Assembly (NCBI RefSeq): GCF_014201195.1
Contig: NZ_JACHDS010000001.1
Span: forward strand, 1,550,001 to 1,614,000
DNA length: 64,000 bases
DNA from: Nocardiopsis mwathae
Lineage (GTDB): Bacteria > Actinomycetota > Actinomycetes > Streptosporangiales > Streptosporangiaceae
Direction of reading: 5' to 3'
Of the stretch, positions 17,602-26,259 are shown in pieces. Numbering within the stretch: the stretch's first letter is position 1; every line of letters starts with the position of its first letter. Under the pieces are notes generated by a model. The model saw only the letters and a list, made by a program, of their open reading frames with translations. It was not told the origin of the DNA and searched no databases. A program made the translations under genes and the position numbers.

Positions 17602-19995
17602 TCAGCCCAGGCCCTTGTCGAGACCTGCGCGGCGCAGCGCCTCGGCCATCGCGCCGCCCGGTGCCGGCTCCTGGCGGCCCCCGCGGCCCCGGTCCGACCT
17701 GCCGCCGCGGCGGCCGCCCTGTCCGCTCTTGCCGCGGTCGCCGCGTCCGCCGCCGGAGGGGCCGGGCTCCCGCTGCCCGCCGCCGCGGCGGTCGCCTCCG
17801 ACGGGGGCGGCATCGTCGTCGAGCCGCATGGTCAGCGAGATGCGCTTGCGCGCGGTGTCGACATCGAGCACCTTGACCCGCACGATGTCGCCGGACCTCA
17901 CCACGTCGCGCGGGTCGTTGACGTAGTTCTTCGACATCGCCGAGATGTGTACCAGGCCGTCCTGGTGCACGCCCACGTCCACGAACGCGCCGAACGCCGC
18001 GACGTTGGTGACGGTGCCCTCCAGCAGCATGCCGCGTTCCAGGTCCTCCAGGGTCTCCACCCCCTCCTTGAAGGACGCGGTCGTGAACGCCGGGCGGGGG
18101 TCGCGACCCGGCTTCTCCAGCTCCGCGAGGATGTCGGTGACGGTCGGCAGGCCGAAGGTGTCGTCCACGAAGTCGCGGGGCCGCAGCGCCCGCAGCACCT
18201 CCCCGTTGCCGATCAGCGTGCCGATCGCCACACCCGCGCGCTCCCGGATGCGGCGCACCACCGGGTAGGCCTCCGGGTGCACGCTGGAGGCGTCCAGCGG
18301 GTCGTCTCCGCCGGGGATGCGGAGGAAGCCCGCGCACTGCTCGAACGCCTTCGGGCCCAGCCGCGCCACCTCCTTGAGCGCCTTGCGCGAGCCGAACGGG
18401 CCGTTGGCGTCGCGGTGCGCCACGATGTTCTCCGCGATGGTGGAGTTGATCCCCGACACCCGGGTCAGCAGCGGCGCCGAGGCCGTGTTGACGTCCACGC
18501 CGACACCGTTCACGCAGTCCTCGACCACCGCGTCCAGCGACCGCGAAAGCTTCACCTCCGACACGTCGTGCTGGTACTGGCCGACCCCGATCGACTTCGG
18601 GTCGATCTTGACCAGTTCGGCGAGCGGGTCCTGGAGGCGGCGGGCGATCGAGACGGCGCCCCGCAGCGACACGTCGAGTTCGGGCAGCTCCTTGGAGGCG
18701 TAGGCGGAGGCGGAGTACACCGACGCCCCGGCCTCGGAGACCGTGACCCGGGTGAGACCGAGCTCCGGGCGGCGCTTCATCAGCTCCGCGACGAGCCGGT
18801 CGGTCTCCCGCGAGCCGGTGCCGTTGCCGATGGCGACCAGCTCGACGCCGTGCTCCCCGGCGAGGCGGCCGAGGGTGTCCAGCGACTCGTCCCAGCGGTG
18901 CTGCGGCGCCAGCGGGTAGACGGTGGCGGTGGCGACCACTTTGCCGGTCCCGTCGACCACCGCGGCCTTGACGCCGGTGCGGATGCCCGGGTCCAGCCCC
19001 ATGGTCGGGCGGGTCCCGGCCGGAGCGGCCAGCAGCAGGTCGCGCAGGTTGGTCGCGAACACGCGCACGCCGTCGTCCTCGGCCGCCTGCCACAGACGCA
19101 TCCGCAGGTCGATGTCGAGGCGGACGAACACACGGGTGCGCCAGGCCCAGCGCACGGTGTCCAGCAGCCAGCGGTCGGCCGGGCGGCCCCGGTCGGCGAT
19201 GCCGAAGTGCTCGGCGATCGCGGTCTCGTAGCCGCTGGGAGCCCGGCTCTCGGCCGGCGGGTCGGCGGGCTCCTCCGGCTCCAGGGTGAGGCTGAGCACC
19301 TCCTCCTTCTCGCCGCGGAACATCGCCAGAATGCGGTGCGAGGGCAGTTCGGTGAGCGGCTCGGCGAAGTCGAAGTAGTCGGCGAACTTCGCGCCGGCGG
19401 TCTCCTTGCCCTCGCGCACCTTCGCCACCAGGCGGCCGCGCTGCCACACGCGCTCGCGCAGCGTCCCGACGAGGTCGGCGTCCTCGGTGAACCGTTCGAC
19501 CAGGACGGCACGGGCGCCCTCCAGCGCGGCGGCCGCGTCGGCGACGCCCTTGTCGGCGTCGACGTAGGCGGCCGCCGCGGTCCGGGGGTCCTGCCCGGGG
19601 TCGGCCAGGAGCAGGTCGGCGAGCGGTTCGAGGCCCGCCTCGCGTGCGATCTGCGCCTTGGTGCGGCGCTTGGGCTTGTAGGGGAGGTAGATGTCCTCCA
19701 GGCGGGCTTTGGAGTCGGCCTGCCTGATCCGCTCTTCGAGGGCGTCGTCCAGCTTGCCCTGGTCGCGGATGGACTCCAGCACGGTGGCCCGGCGTTCCTC
19801 AAGCTCCCGCAGGTAGCGCAGGCGCTCTTCGAGGGTGCGCAGCTGGGCGTCGTCGAGGGTGCCGGTCACTTCCTTGCGGTAGCGGGCGATGAACGGCACG
19901 GTGGCGCCGTCGTCGAGCAGCCCGATGGCCGCGGTCACCTGCTGCTCCCGAACGCCGAGCTCGTCGGCGATCCGCTGTTCGATGGAGGTCGTCAC
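17602..19995 (-). CDS. tex: Tex-like S1 RNA-binding transcription accessory protein
   Basis: A 797-aa Tex protein, a cytoplasmic nucleic-acid-binding factor related to eukaryotic Spt6. The N-terminal helical Tex region ([20 protein letters not shown]) is followed by a YqgF/RNase H-like domain beginning [18 protein letters not shown] helix-hairpin-helix segment ([19 protein letters not shown]) and an S1 domain ([18 protein letters not shown] to RKRISLTMR) follow. A basic Gly/Arg-rich tail of about 70 residues is an extension seen in actinobacteria. Start is GTG. Confidence 0.95.
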   Translation of the reverse strand: MTTSIEQRIADELGVREQQVTAAIGLLDDGATVPFIARYRKEVTGTLDDAQLRTLEERLRYLRELEERRATVLESIRDQGKLDDALEERIRQADSKARLEDIYLPYKPKRRTKAQIAREAGLEPLADLLLADPGQDPRTAAAAYVDADKGVADAAAALEGARAVLVERFTEDADLVGTLRERVWQRGRLVAKVREGKETAGAKFADYFDFAEPLTELPSHRILAMFRGEKEEVLSLTLEPEEPADPPAESRAPSGYETAIAEHFGIADRGRPADRWLLDTVRWAWRTRVFVRLDIDLRMRLWQAAEDDGVRVFATNLRDLLLAAPAGTRPTMGLDPGIRTGVKAAVVDGTGKVVATATVYPLAPQHRWDESLDTLGRLAGEHGVELVAIGNGTGSRETDRLVAELMKRRPELGLTRVTVSEAGASVYSASAYASKELPELDVSLRGAVSIARRLQDPLAELVKIDPKSIGVGQYQHDVSEVKLSRSLDAVVEDCVNGVGVDVNTASAPLLTRVSGINSTIAENIVAHRDANGPFGSRKALKEVARLGPKAFEQCAGFLRIPGGDDPLDASSVHPEAYPVVRRIRERAGVAIGTLIGNGEVLRALRPRDFVDDTFGLPTVTDILAELEKPGRDPRPAFTTASFKEGVETLEDLERGMLLEGTVTNVAAFGAFVDVGVHQDGLVHISAMSKNYVNDPRDVVRSGDIVRVKVLDVDTARKRISLTMRLDDDAAPVGGDRRGGGQREPGPSGGGRGDRGKSGQGGRRGGRSDRGRGGRQEPAPGGAMAEALRRAGLDKGLG

Positions 19996-20266
19996 GTTGG
20001 CTTGTTCACCTTCTTACTCCGGTACACCGATGCATTGTCCTGGTGGGGGGCGGCCTTGTCACACCGATCGGGGTAGGGGGGCCGGCGTGGCGCGGGCCGC
20101 GGGGCCGGGGGCCTGTGGGGATGGCGCCCTCATTGCCCTCCTTTGGTGCGGCCGTGGCCCGCCACTCACCGGGCATTGATACCGGCCCTGGTCTCCTGTT
20201 AAGGAGGGAGTAACCACCTCTTCCGGTCCGCCGGACGGGGCTACATCGACGAGGGGCGGTATCACC

Positions 20267-21448
20267 GTGATCCTTGATCAGGCGTCGCTGCGGGACCTGG
20301 CGACGATGTCGGACGACAGCGGGGTGCTCTCGGTCTACGCCACGGCCGACCCGCGGGACCGGACGGCCTCACCGACCTGGCGGCGGACCGTCGCCAACTC
20401 GATCACCCGCCTGCGCAACGAGGTCGCCGCCAACGGCGACAAGAAGCACGCCGCCGCCGTGCTCTCCCGGCTGGAGAAGCTCGAACCGGAACTCGACGGG
20501 ATCCTCGGCGCCACCGAACCCGGCCTGGGGCGGGCGCTGTTCGCTCCGGTCAGCAGTGACGAGGTGCGGACCGTGGTGGTGCAGGTTCCGCTTGTCGACT
20601 GCGCCGTACTGGAACCCAAGCCCTACCTGCGGCCGCTCGCCGCGGCCTTCGCCACAGGGGCGCCGGCGGGGGTCCTGGCGGTGGCCCAGGACGGCCTGCG
20701 GGTGGTCGACGTGCGGTTCGGCACCGCTACCGATATCACCCGGTTCACCTTCGAGGTCGACACTGACGAGTGGCGCGAGATGCGCGGACCCGCCTCGGCG
20801 GGGCGCCCCGGCATCGTCGACCGCGCCGCCAGCCAGACCGACCGCTTCGACCGCCGCCTGGAGGAGCAGCTGCTGCGCTACCTGCACTCGCTGCGGTCGC
20901 GGATCACCGAGATCGCCGACGCGCAGGGGTGGGCGTCCATCGTCATCACCGGTGACTCCCGGCTGATCGATGTCGTCCGCAAGGGCCTTCCGGCCAACGG
21001 TCCCCGCGACATCGTGCTGCTGGACCGCGTGGTCGAGACGCTCCCGGTCTCCGACATCGCCGCCCGGGTGCGTCCGGACCTGGAGGCCGCGCGTGTCCGC
21101 CGGTGCCGGGAGCAGGCCGAGCGGGCCCGTGACGCGGCGCTGTCCGGAGGTCCGGGGACCGTGGGGCTCAGCGACACCCTCGGCGCCTTCCGTGAGGGCC
21201 GGGTGGCCCACCTCTTCCTCGACGGGTCCCGGGAGATGCGCGGCCACCGGGCCGCCGACGGCTGGTACTACGCCCAGGGTGAGACCCCGCCGGGCGACTC
21301 CGGCACCGGCATGGCCGAGGAGCGGGACCTGGGCGAGCGCATGATCGAACTGGGCCTGGCCGGGGGCGCCGAGGTGACGGTGCTGCCGGAGACGGCCGCG
21401 GACGTCCTTGCGGAGGACGACGGCGTCGCGGCGCTGCTGCGCTGGTGA
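20267..21448 (+). CDS. VLRF1-type archaeo-eukaryotic release factor-like protein
   Basis: A 393-aa soluble protein of the bacterial families related to eRF1 and the Vms1/VLRF1 group (bacterial archaeo-eukaryotic release factors). Supporting segments are VLSVYATADPRDRT, the central VLAVAQDGLRVVDVRFG and SIVITGDSRLIDVV stretches, and the C-terminal VAHLFLDGS and GLAGGAEVTVLPE blocks of the L7Ae-like fold. Such proteins are proposed to act on stalled ribosomes. The catalytic GGQ is not evident. GTG start with GAGGGGCGG eight bases upstream. Divergent from tex. Confidence 0.75.
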   Translation: MILDQASLRDLATMSDDSGVLSVYATADPRDRTASPTWRRTVANSITRLRNEVAANGDKKHAAAVLSRLEKLEPELDGILGATEPGLGRALFAPVSSDEVRTVVVQVPLVDCAVLEPKPYLRPLAAAFATGAPAGVLAVAQDGLRVVDVRFGTATDITRFTFEVDTDEWREMRGPASAGRPGIVDRAASQTDRFDRRLEEQLLRYLHSLRSRITEIADAQGWASIVITGDSRLIDVVRKGLPANGPRDIVLLDRVVETLPVSDIAARVRPDLEAARVRRCREQAERARDAALSGGPGTVGLSDTLGAFREGRVAHLFLDGSREMRGHRAADGWYYAQGETPPGDSGTGMAEERDLGERMIELGLAGGAEVTVLPETAADVLAEDDGVAALLRW

Positions 21449-21454
21449 GCCCGG

Positions 21455-21489
21455 ATCCGTCCCGCCCCTGATCGCGGGGCGGGACGGAT
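21455..21489 (+). terminator. Intrinsic-type hairpin after the VLRF1-like gene
   Basis: Perfect 14-bp arms ATCCGTCCCGCCCC (21455-21468) and complement (21476-21489) with a seven-base loop, six bases after the stop codon. Confidence 0.85.
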
Positions 21490-21548
21490 GCCGCGCGCTC
21501 GGGGTCCACGCGGGCCGCGGCGCGGTGGGCGACACGGGTGCAGGCGGG

Positions 21549-21570
21549 CGTGGCCGGTGGACCGGCCACG
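21549..21570 (-). terminator. Hairpin after the 39-aa membrane protein gene
   Basis: Perfect 10-bp stem CGTGGCCGGT/ACCGGCCACG with a GG loop, 22 bases downstream of the minus-strand small gene. Its position supports that gene being expressed. Confidence 0.65.
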
Positions 21571-21592
21571 CCCTGGGAGCCGGCCCTGAGAC

Positions 21593-21712
21593 TCAGCGGC
21601 GGTAGCTGTGCCGCGCGTGGTGGCGCATCAGCAGTGTGGCCGTCGCGAAGATCAACGGGATCCCGATGGCGAGTAGGGCCATGATGACCAGCTCGGCGGT
21701 TTGCAGTCCCAT
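21593..21712 (-). CDS. Small single-pass membrane protein, 39 aa
   Basis: A 39-residue frame: MGLQTAELVIMALLAIG, then IPLIFATATLLMRHH, ending ARHSYRR. It has one long hydrophobic helix followed by a strongly basic tail, which predicts an N-out, C-in membrane protein. A hairpin lies downstream in the expected place. No clear ribosome-binding site precedes the ATG, so the call rests on composition and context. Family and function are unknown. Confidence 0.5.
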   Translation of the reverse strand: MGLQTAELVIMALLAIGIPLIFATATLLMRHHARHSYRR

Positions 21713-22043
21713 GTCAGTGGTGTACCCGTCCGGTGCGGTGAATCACCGCCCGCCGCACGTGCGGCCGTCCGCCCTCGTCCTGCCCGCACGAAAGGGGCCG
21801 GGGTCCGCGGATGCGCGACATCGCCGTCCGACGCCGAGTCGGCCGTGCGCGCGCCGACCCCGGCCGTCGGCGTGATCTGGGACTTCTCCGTTTCGTAAGC
21901 CCGGCGTTACCGACGGGCAAGTTAAGGTTCTCCGGTGCCCACTGCATTATTGGCCGATAATGCCGTCAGATGGGATCCGCGGTGCGGATGATCCATCCGA
22001 TGTCAGGGTTCTGCCAACGCCGACGGCTGGGAGTGAATAACCC
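21713..22043. promoter_or_regulatory. Upstream region of the alkaline phosphatase gene, with AT-rich palindrome
   Basis: A 331-base intergenic region. At 21944-21963 is GCATTATTGGCCGATAATGC, a near-perfect 20-base palindrome with one mismatched central pair, unusually AT-rich for this genome. It lies about 80 bases before the phosphatase start, where an operator would be expected. GTTAC, GTTAAGG and GTTCTCC lie at 21906, 21921 and 21927, but their spacing does not fit the 11-base repeats of a streptomycete PHO box. Confidence 0.45.
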
Positions 22044-23510
22044 GTGAAGATACGTCATGGCTGGTGCGCGCGGGCGGCCGCGGCCCTTGCGTCAGCCGCT
22101 CTCGTGCTGGGCCTGTGCGGGGCCGGGGCCGCGCTCGCGGACCCGGTCACGGGCGATCCGCAGGCGGGGACCGAAAAGTTGGGGTTCGGGCCCAAGAATG
22201 TGATTTTCCTGATCGGCGACGGGATGGGGTACAACCAGGTCGACGCCGGCAGTCTGTACGAGAACGGTACCTCTTTCAACCAGGTCCGCGTCGATCCGGA
22301 AACGGGGAAGATCGAACACGAGCCGGGCACGGCGAGCCAGGTGTACGAGAATTTCCCGGTGCGCCTGGGAATGGCGACATATCAGCACCGGAACGGCTAT
22401 GAACCCGACAAGGCCTGGGGGGATTTCGCGTGGGTCCTGAAGAACCCGCCGGACTCCGCCGCGACGGCGACGGCCATGGCGACCGGCGTGCGCACGTACA
22501 ACGGCGCCATCGGGCTGGACCCCGACCGCCTACCGGTGCGCAACCTCACCGAGCGCGCCCAGGAGCTCGGCAAGGCCAGCGGCGTGGTCACCAGCGTGCA
22601 GTTCAGCCACGCCACCCCGGCCGCGTTCGTCGCGCACAACGAGAGCCGGGGGAACTACCGCCAGATCGCCCGGGAGATGGTCTGGGAGCACGAGCTCGAC
22701 GTCCTGATGGGAGCCGGCCACCCCTACTTCGACGATGACGGACAGGCCCGGGACACGCCGGACTTCCGCTACATCGACGAGGCGACCTACGAGGCCGCCG
22801 TGTCCGGGGCCACAGGGCACACCTTCATCGAGAAGGCGGGCGACTTCGCCGACCTCGCGGACGCGTTCGACCCGCCCGAGCGCGTCTTCGGACTGCCCCA
22901 GGTGGCGCGCACCCTGCAGTTCCACCGCAGCGGGCCGGACCGGGACGCCGACGGCACGCCCGTCGAGGGGGCCGAGCCCTACACTGCCCCCGAACTGCGG
23001 ACCGTGCCCTCCCTGGCCGAGATGGCCTCGGGCGCGCTCAACGTGCTGGACAACGCCTCCGACCGCGGCATGTTCCTCATGGTCGAGGGCGGCGCGATCG
23101 ACTGGGGCGGGCACGGCAACGAGATGGGCCGGATGATCGAGGAACAGCTCGCCTTCAACGAGGCGATCGAGACGGTCGTCGACTGGGTGGAGCGCGAGAG
23201 CAGCTGGCAGGAGACCCTGGTCGTGGTCACCGCGGACCACGAGACCGGCTACCTCGCGGGCCCCGGCGCCGGAGCGGACACGGGGTGGACCCCGCTCCGC
23301 GGCGAGGCCGGCGGTCTCCCGGAGCACTCCTGGCACACCGGCGGCCACACCAACTCCCTCGTCCCCCTCTACGCCAAGGGACCGGGCGCCTCACGCATCG
23401 ACCACCACGCCCGGCACACCGACCCGGTTCGCGGTGACTACCTGGAGAACGTGAAGCTCGCCGAGAGCGTCTTCGACTTCTGGGGCCGGGGGGACACCGC
23501 GTCCCCCTGA
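22044..23510 (+). CDS. Secreted alkaline phosphatase (PhoA superfamily)
   Basis: A 488-aa exported enzyme that releases phosphate from organic esters. A Sec-type signal peptide occupies residues 1-32, ending GAALA before DPV. The metal-binding IGDGMG motif is at 57-62, and the phosphorylated serine is Ser138 in PDSAATATAMATG. VEGGAIDWGGHGNE, TADHETG and HTGGHTNSLVPL supply further metal ligands. The GTG start is preceded by GGGAG. The enzyme is expected outside the membrane. Phosphate- or metal-dependent control is plausible but not visible apart from the upstream palindrome. Confidence 0.93.
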   Translation: MKIRHGWCARAAAALASAALVLGLCGAGAALADPVTGDPQAGTEKLGFGPKNVIFLIGDGMGYNQVDAGSLYENGTSFNQVRVDPETGKIEHEPGTASQVYENFPVRLGMATYQHRNGYEPDKAWGDFAWVLKNPPDSAATATAMATGVRTYNGAIGLDPDRLPVRNLTERAQELGKASGVVTSVQFSHATPAAFVAHNESRGNYRQIAREMVWEHELDVLMGAGHPYFDDDGQARDTPDFRYIDEATYEAAVSGATGHTFIEKAGDFADLADAFDPPERVFGLPQVARTLQFHRSGPDRDADGTPVEGAEPYTAPELRTVPSLAEMASGALNVLDNASDRGMFLMVEGGAIDWGGHGNEMGRMIEEQLAFNEAIETVVDWVERESSWQETLVVVTADHETGYLAGPGAGADTGWTPLRGEAGGLPEHSWHTGGHTNSLVPLYAKGPGASRIDHHARHTDPVRGDYLENVKLAESVFDFWGRGDTASP

Positions 23511-23524
23511 CCCGGAGGAGCGGC

Positions 23525-23552
23525 GGCCCGGTCACCCGCGGGTGACCGGGCC
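23525..23552. terminator. Bidirectional hairpin after the alkaline phosphatase gene
   Basis: Perfect 13-bp inverted repeat GGCCCGGTCACCC (23525-23537) with its complement (23540-23552) and a two-base centre. It begins 14 bases after the phosphatase stop and lies about 90 bases beyond the end of the convergent Cys/His-rich gene. Confidence 0.8.
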
Positions 23553-23643
23553 ACCGGTCGACCTCGGGTGACACCTCCGGGGAGGGCCCGAGAGGGGAAC
23601 CGTCACCGGCGGGCACCGGCGGATCACCCCGGTCCGAACCGCC

Positions 23644-23985
23644 TCAAGTGTCGTCGTTGAGGAGGTCGGGGGCGTAGTACTCGTCCAGCGGGACCGGGCC
23701 GCGGTAGCCCTGGCACATGCACTGGCGGTAGGTGCCGCCGGTCTGGCCGGTCCAGCGGCCGGGGATGACGACCTGGGCCTGGCACATCTTGGTCTTCTGA
23801 TCGTGGAAGACGAGGTGGTGGCCGCAGCCGCAGATGGGCTGCGGGGTGCGCTGGGCCGCGGTGACGGTCTGCTGCTGTTGCTGCGACTGGTGGGCGTGGC
23901 GGTCAGATCGCCTGGGGAGCATCCGGCCGACGAGGATCCCGCCGAACGCGATGGCCGCTCCGAATACCAGACTCACCGGGTCCAT
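23644..23985 (-). CDS. Small membrane-anchored Cys/His-rich protein, 113 aa
   Basis: The protein begins with one hydrophobic segment (MDPVSLVFGAAIAFGGILVG) followed by RMLPRRSDRH and a Gln-rich linker (SQQQQQT). The soluble part has ICGCGHHLVFHDQ, KMCQAQVV and YRQCMCQGY, that is five cysteines with histidines in a zinc-binding-like pattern. ATG 23985 was chosen over GTG 23994 because the membrane segment begins there and GGAGGG precedes it. No known domain was recognised. Metal binding at the inner or outer membrane face is inferred. Confidence 0.75.
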   Translation of the reverse strand: MDPVSLVFGAAIAFGGILVGRMLPRRSDRHAHQSQQQQQTVTAAQRTPQPICGCGHHLVFHDQKTKMCQAQVVIPGRWTGQTGGTYRQCMCQGYRGPVPLDEYYAPDLLNDDT

Positions 23986-24319
23986 GCTGTGCACCGCCCT
24001 CCGTTACGCATCGTTCTCATTGTGGCCCACGCCGGCGGGTCGGCGGCTCGGGGGACGGGGGAACTCCGGCGAATACCCACCCGGATGCGACGCCTGCGGT
24101 GGTGGGAGGCCGCCGCCACCGCGCGGCCGGATCCGGACGGCCACCCGGCCGGGTTTCCCTCGGTCCCCGGCGGGGCAACGGGGACACCGGAGCCGCAGCG
24201 TGCCTCTCCGTGCCTCCCCTGGCGCCGGACGGGCGTTCGGCCACCTCGACGTGGGTATGCCTGCACCAGGCCGTCCTTCTCCGAACGGAGGACGGCGAGG
24301 AACCAACCTGGGAGGGTCC
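23986..24319. other. Divergent intergenic region
   Basis: A 334-base region between the Cys/His-rich gene and the GlsB-like gene; promoters for both should lie here but no clear consensus box was found. A CCGTCCT/AGGACGG hairpin (24271-24295) sits just before the GlsB-like ribosome-binding site and could influence its translation. Confidence 0.35.
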
Positions 24320-24571
24320 GTGGAGATCACCGGCATCATCAGCGCCCTGGTCGTCGGTCTGATCATCGGCGCGCTCGGCCGCCTCGTCGTTCCCGGCAAG
24401 CAGGCGATCCCGATCTGGCTCACGCTGATCCTGGGCATCATCGCCGCGTTCATCGGCGGAGCCATCGCCGCACTGTTCACCACGTTCTGGGTGTTCGTGC
24501 TGATCGTCCAAGTCCTGGTGGCGGCCGCCGCGGTGGTCGTCGCCGAAAAGCTGTACGTGCGGGGCACCTGA
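24320..24571 (+). CDS. GlsB/YeaQ/YmgE-like small membrane protein
   Basis: An 83-aa hydrophobic protein with about three helices, including IISALVVGLIIGALGRLVVPG and IWLTLILGIIAAFIGGAIA. The Gly-rich pattern and the RLVVPG turn resemble transglycosylase-associated GlsB/YeaQ/YmgE proteins, linked to stress responses. GTG start with GGGAGGG a few bases upstream. Convergent with nfo. Family match is moderate. Confidence 0.7.
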   Translation: MEITGIISALVVGLIIGALGRLVVPGKQAIPIWLTLILGIIAAFIGGAIAALFTTFWVFVLIVQVLVAAAAVVVAEKLYVRGT

Positions 24572-24633
24572 CCCCGCACGGCACCGCACCCCGGCATCGG
24601 GGGCCACCGCCTCCGGCGACGCCCGGCGGCCGC

Positions 24634-25500
24634 TCAGGACGGCCGGGGCCCGTCCCCGCGCAGCTCCTTAAGTGTCCGCACGTCGGCCGCGTGCGGTCCC
24701 TCCGGACCCGGAGTCTCCAGGGTGATGGGAACGCCCGCGCTCACCGGGTGGCGGAACAGCTCACCGAAGGGGTCGGCGCCGATGTGGCCCGCGCCGATGT
24801 TCTCGTGCCGGTCCTTCCTGCTCCCGCACGGCTCCTTGGAGTCGTTGGCGTGGATCAGCCGCAGCCGGTCGGCGCCGACGACCTCGCCGAAGCGGTCCAG
24901 CATCGCCCGCATGCCGGCGCGCGTGGCGATGTCGTGCCCGGCCGCGAACGCGTGCGCGGTGTCCAGGCACACCGCGGCCCGCGGGTGCCGGTCCAGTGCG
25001 TCGAGGTACCCGGCCAGGTCGTCCACCGTCGCGCACAACACCTGGCCCTGCCCGGCCATAGGTTCCAGCAGCACCGGCGGGACACCGTCGCCGAGCCGGT
25101 CCAGCAGCGGCAGCAGCCGCGACCGCATGCGGTCCAGCCCTTCGTCGCGCCCGCCGCGGACCGCGGACCCGGTGTGCACGACCACGCCGAGCGCCCCGAT
25201 CTCCGCGCCGCGCCGCAGCGCGTGCTCCAGGGACGCGACCGACTTCTGCGCCACCGCCTCGTCCGGAGCCCCCAGGTTGATCAGGTAGGGGGCGTGGATG
25301 AAGACGGGCAGGTCGTCGCGTTCGCGCAGCCGCGCGTCCTCCGCGGGGTCGCCGGGCACCGTCGCCCAGCCGCGCGGGTTGGTGACGAACACCTGGATGG
25401 TCTCGGCGCCGATGTCGGCGGTGTAGGCGAGGCCGCGCTTGGCCAGGCCTCCGGATACGGGTACGTGCGCCCCGACGGGCGAAACAGGCAGATCAGTCAT
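24634..25500 (-). CDS. nfo: Endonuclease IV (AP endonuclease)
   Basis: A 288-aa AP endonuclease of the xylose-isomerase-like TIM-barrel family, which incises DNA 5' to abasic sites during base excision repair. Zinc-ligand motifs are in order: GAHV near the N terminus, HAPYLINL, VVHTGS, LLEPMAGQG, CLDTAHAFAAGHD, IHANDSKEPCGSRKDRHE and a final LETPG. Length is normal. The ATG is the only start compatible with the conserved GAHVPVSGGL. Cytoplasmic. Confidence 0.95.
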   Translation of the reverse strand: MTDLPVSPVGAHVPVSGGLAKRGLAYTADIGAETIQVFVTNPRGWATVPGDPAEDARLRERDDLPVFIHAPYLINLGAPDEAVAQKSVASLEHALRRGAEIGALGVVVHTGSAVRGGRDEGLDRMRSRLLPLLDRLGDGVPPVLLEPMAGQGQVLCATVDDLAGYLDALDRHPRAAVCLDTAHAFAAGHDIATRAGMRAMLDRFGEVVGADRLRLIHANDSKEPCGSRKDRHENIGAGHIGADPFGELFRHPVSAGVPITLETPGPEGPHAADVRTLKELRGDGPRPS

Positions 25501-25570
25501 GGCTGATCACCACGTTAGCGGCCGCAGCGCTCCGGTCCGACCCGGACACCCGCGCGGGCACACCGGAGCC

Positions 25571-26071
25571 CTACCGGGAGTCCCGGCCGGTCAGGGCGTC
25601 CACGGCCACGGCGACGGCGATGACCAGCGCGGCATCGCCCCCGGCGTCGCTCCGGGCGGTGTCGACGTCGACCGCGTAGGTGTCGCGGATCCGGAACCAT
25701 GCACGGGAGATGTGCGCGACCGGCCCGTCGCCGTCGCCGATCGCGTACTCCTTGTCGAAGAGGCTGCCGCTGATCTCCCAGCCGCCGCCCTCCTCCAGTT
25801 CGACCGCCAGCCTGTCCTTGACCAGGGTGAACATGCGCCTGCGTACGGTGGCGACGGTTCGGCCGTCCCGCTCGATGCGCATGGTGTCGCGCAGGCTGAG
25901 CAGCTTCTTGCGGATGACGAGCAGGACCTCGCCCTCAGGGGTCTTCAGCTCGAAGGTCCGGCGCACCCTCAGCACCTTGCCGTCGACGTGGAAGGCCCGC
26001 TCCCCGTTCTCGTCCTCCACCCAGAAGTCGTCGCCGATGTCGAAGATCCGCTCACGCACCAGGAACTTCAT
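25571..26071 (-). CDS. LURP-one-related (Tubby C2-like fold) protein
   Basis: A 166-aa protein of the LURP-one-related family, shown by MKFLVRERIFDIGDDFWVED, FHVDGKVLRVRRTFELK, the EGEVLLVIRKKLLSLRDTM segment and RAWFRIRDTYAVDV. The Tubby-like fold in this family may associate with membranes, but function is unknown in bacteria. AGGAGGAGGG lies about seven bases before ATG. It is transcribed towards nfo with a 70-base gap, so they may share a transcript. Confidence 0.85.
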   Translation of the reverse strand: MKFLVRERIFDIGDDFWVEDENGERAFHVDGKVLRVRRTFELKTPEGEVLLVIRKKLLSLRDTMRIERDGRTVATVRRRMFTLVKDRLAVELEEGGGWEISGSLFDKEYAIGDGDGPVAHISRAWFRIRDTYAVDVDTARSDAGGDAALVIAVAVAVDALTGRDSR

Positions 26072-26246
26072 CGCCCCGCCCTCCTCCTCGCCCCCGCATG
26101 CGGGCGGCCGTTTCGCTCCCCACGGTAGGGCGTTCTCCGTGGATCATGTCCTGGGGCGCAGCGGCGCGCCCCAGCGCCCCTCCGATGTGTCCCCGCGGTC
26201 CCGCCCGTGCGTCCGGCGCGACTCGGTACGCACCCGCCCGACCCGC

Positions 26247-26259
26247 TAATCTGCGGTCC
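26247..26259 (+). promoter_or_regulatory. Leaderless-type -10 box before the Nif3-like gene
   Basis: TAATCT (26247-26252) is followed by exactly seven bases and then GTG 26260. The gene has no ribosome-binding site, so transcription probably starts at the start codon. Confidence 0.55.

Noticed and set aside
21895-21945. Possible PHO box upstream of the alkaline phosphatase gene
   Set aside because: GTTAC, GTTAAGG and GTTCTCC are present but their spacing (15 and 6) does not match 11-base direct repeats.
24634-25500. Long plus-strand frame overlapping the endonuclease IV gene
   Set aside because: It is the antisense shadow of a well-conserved enzyme.
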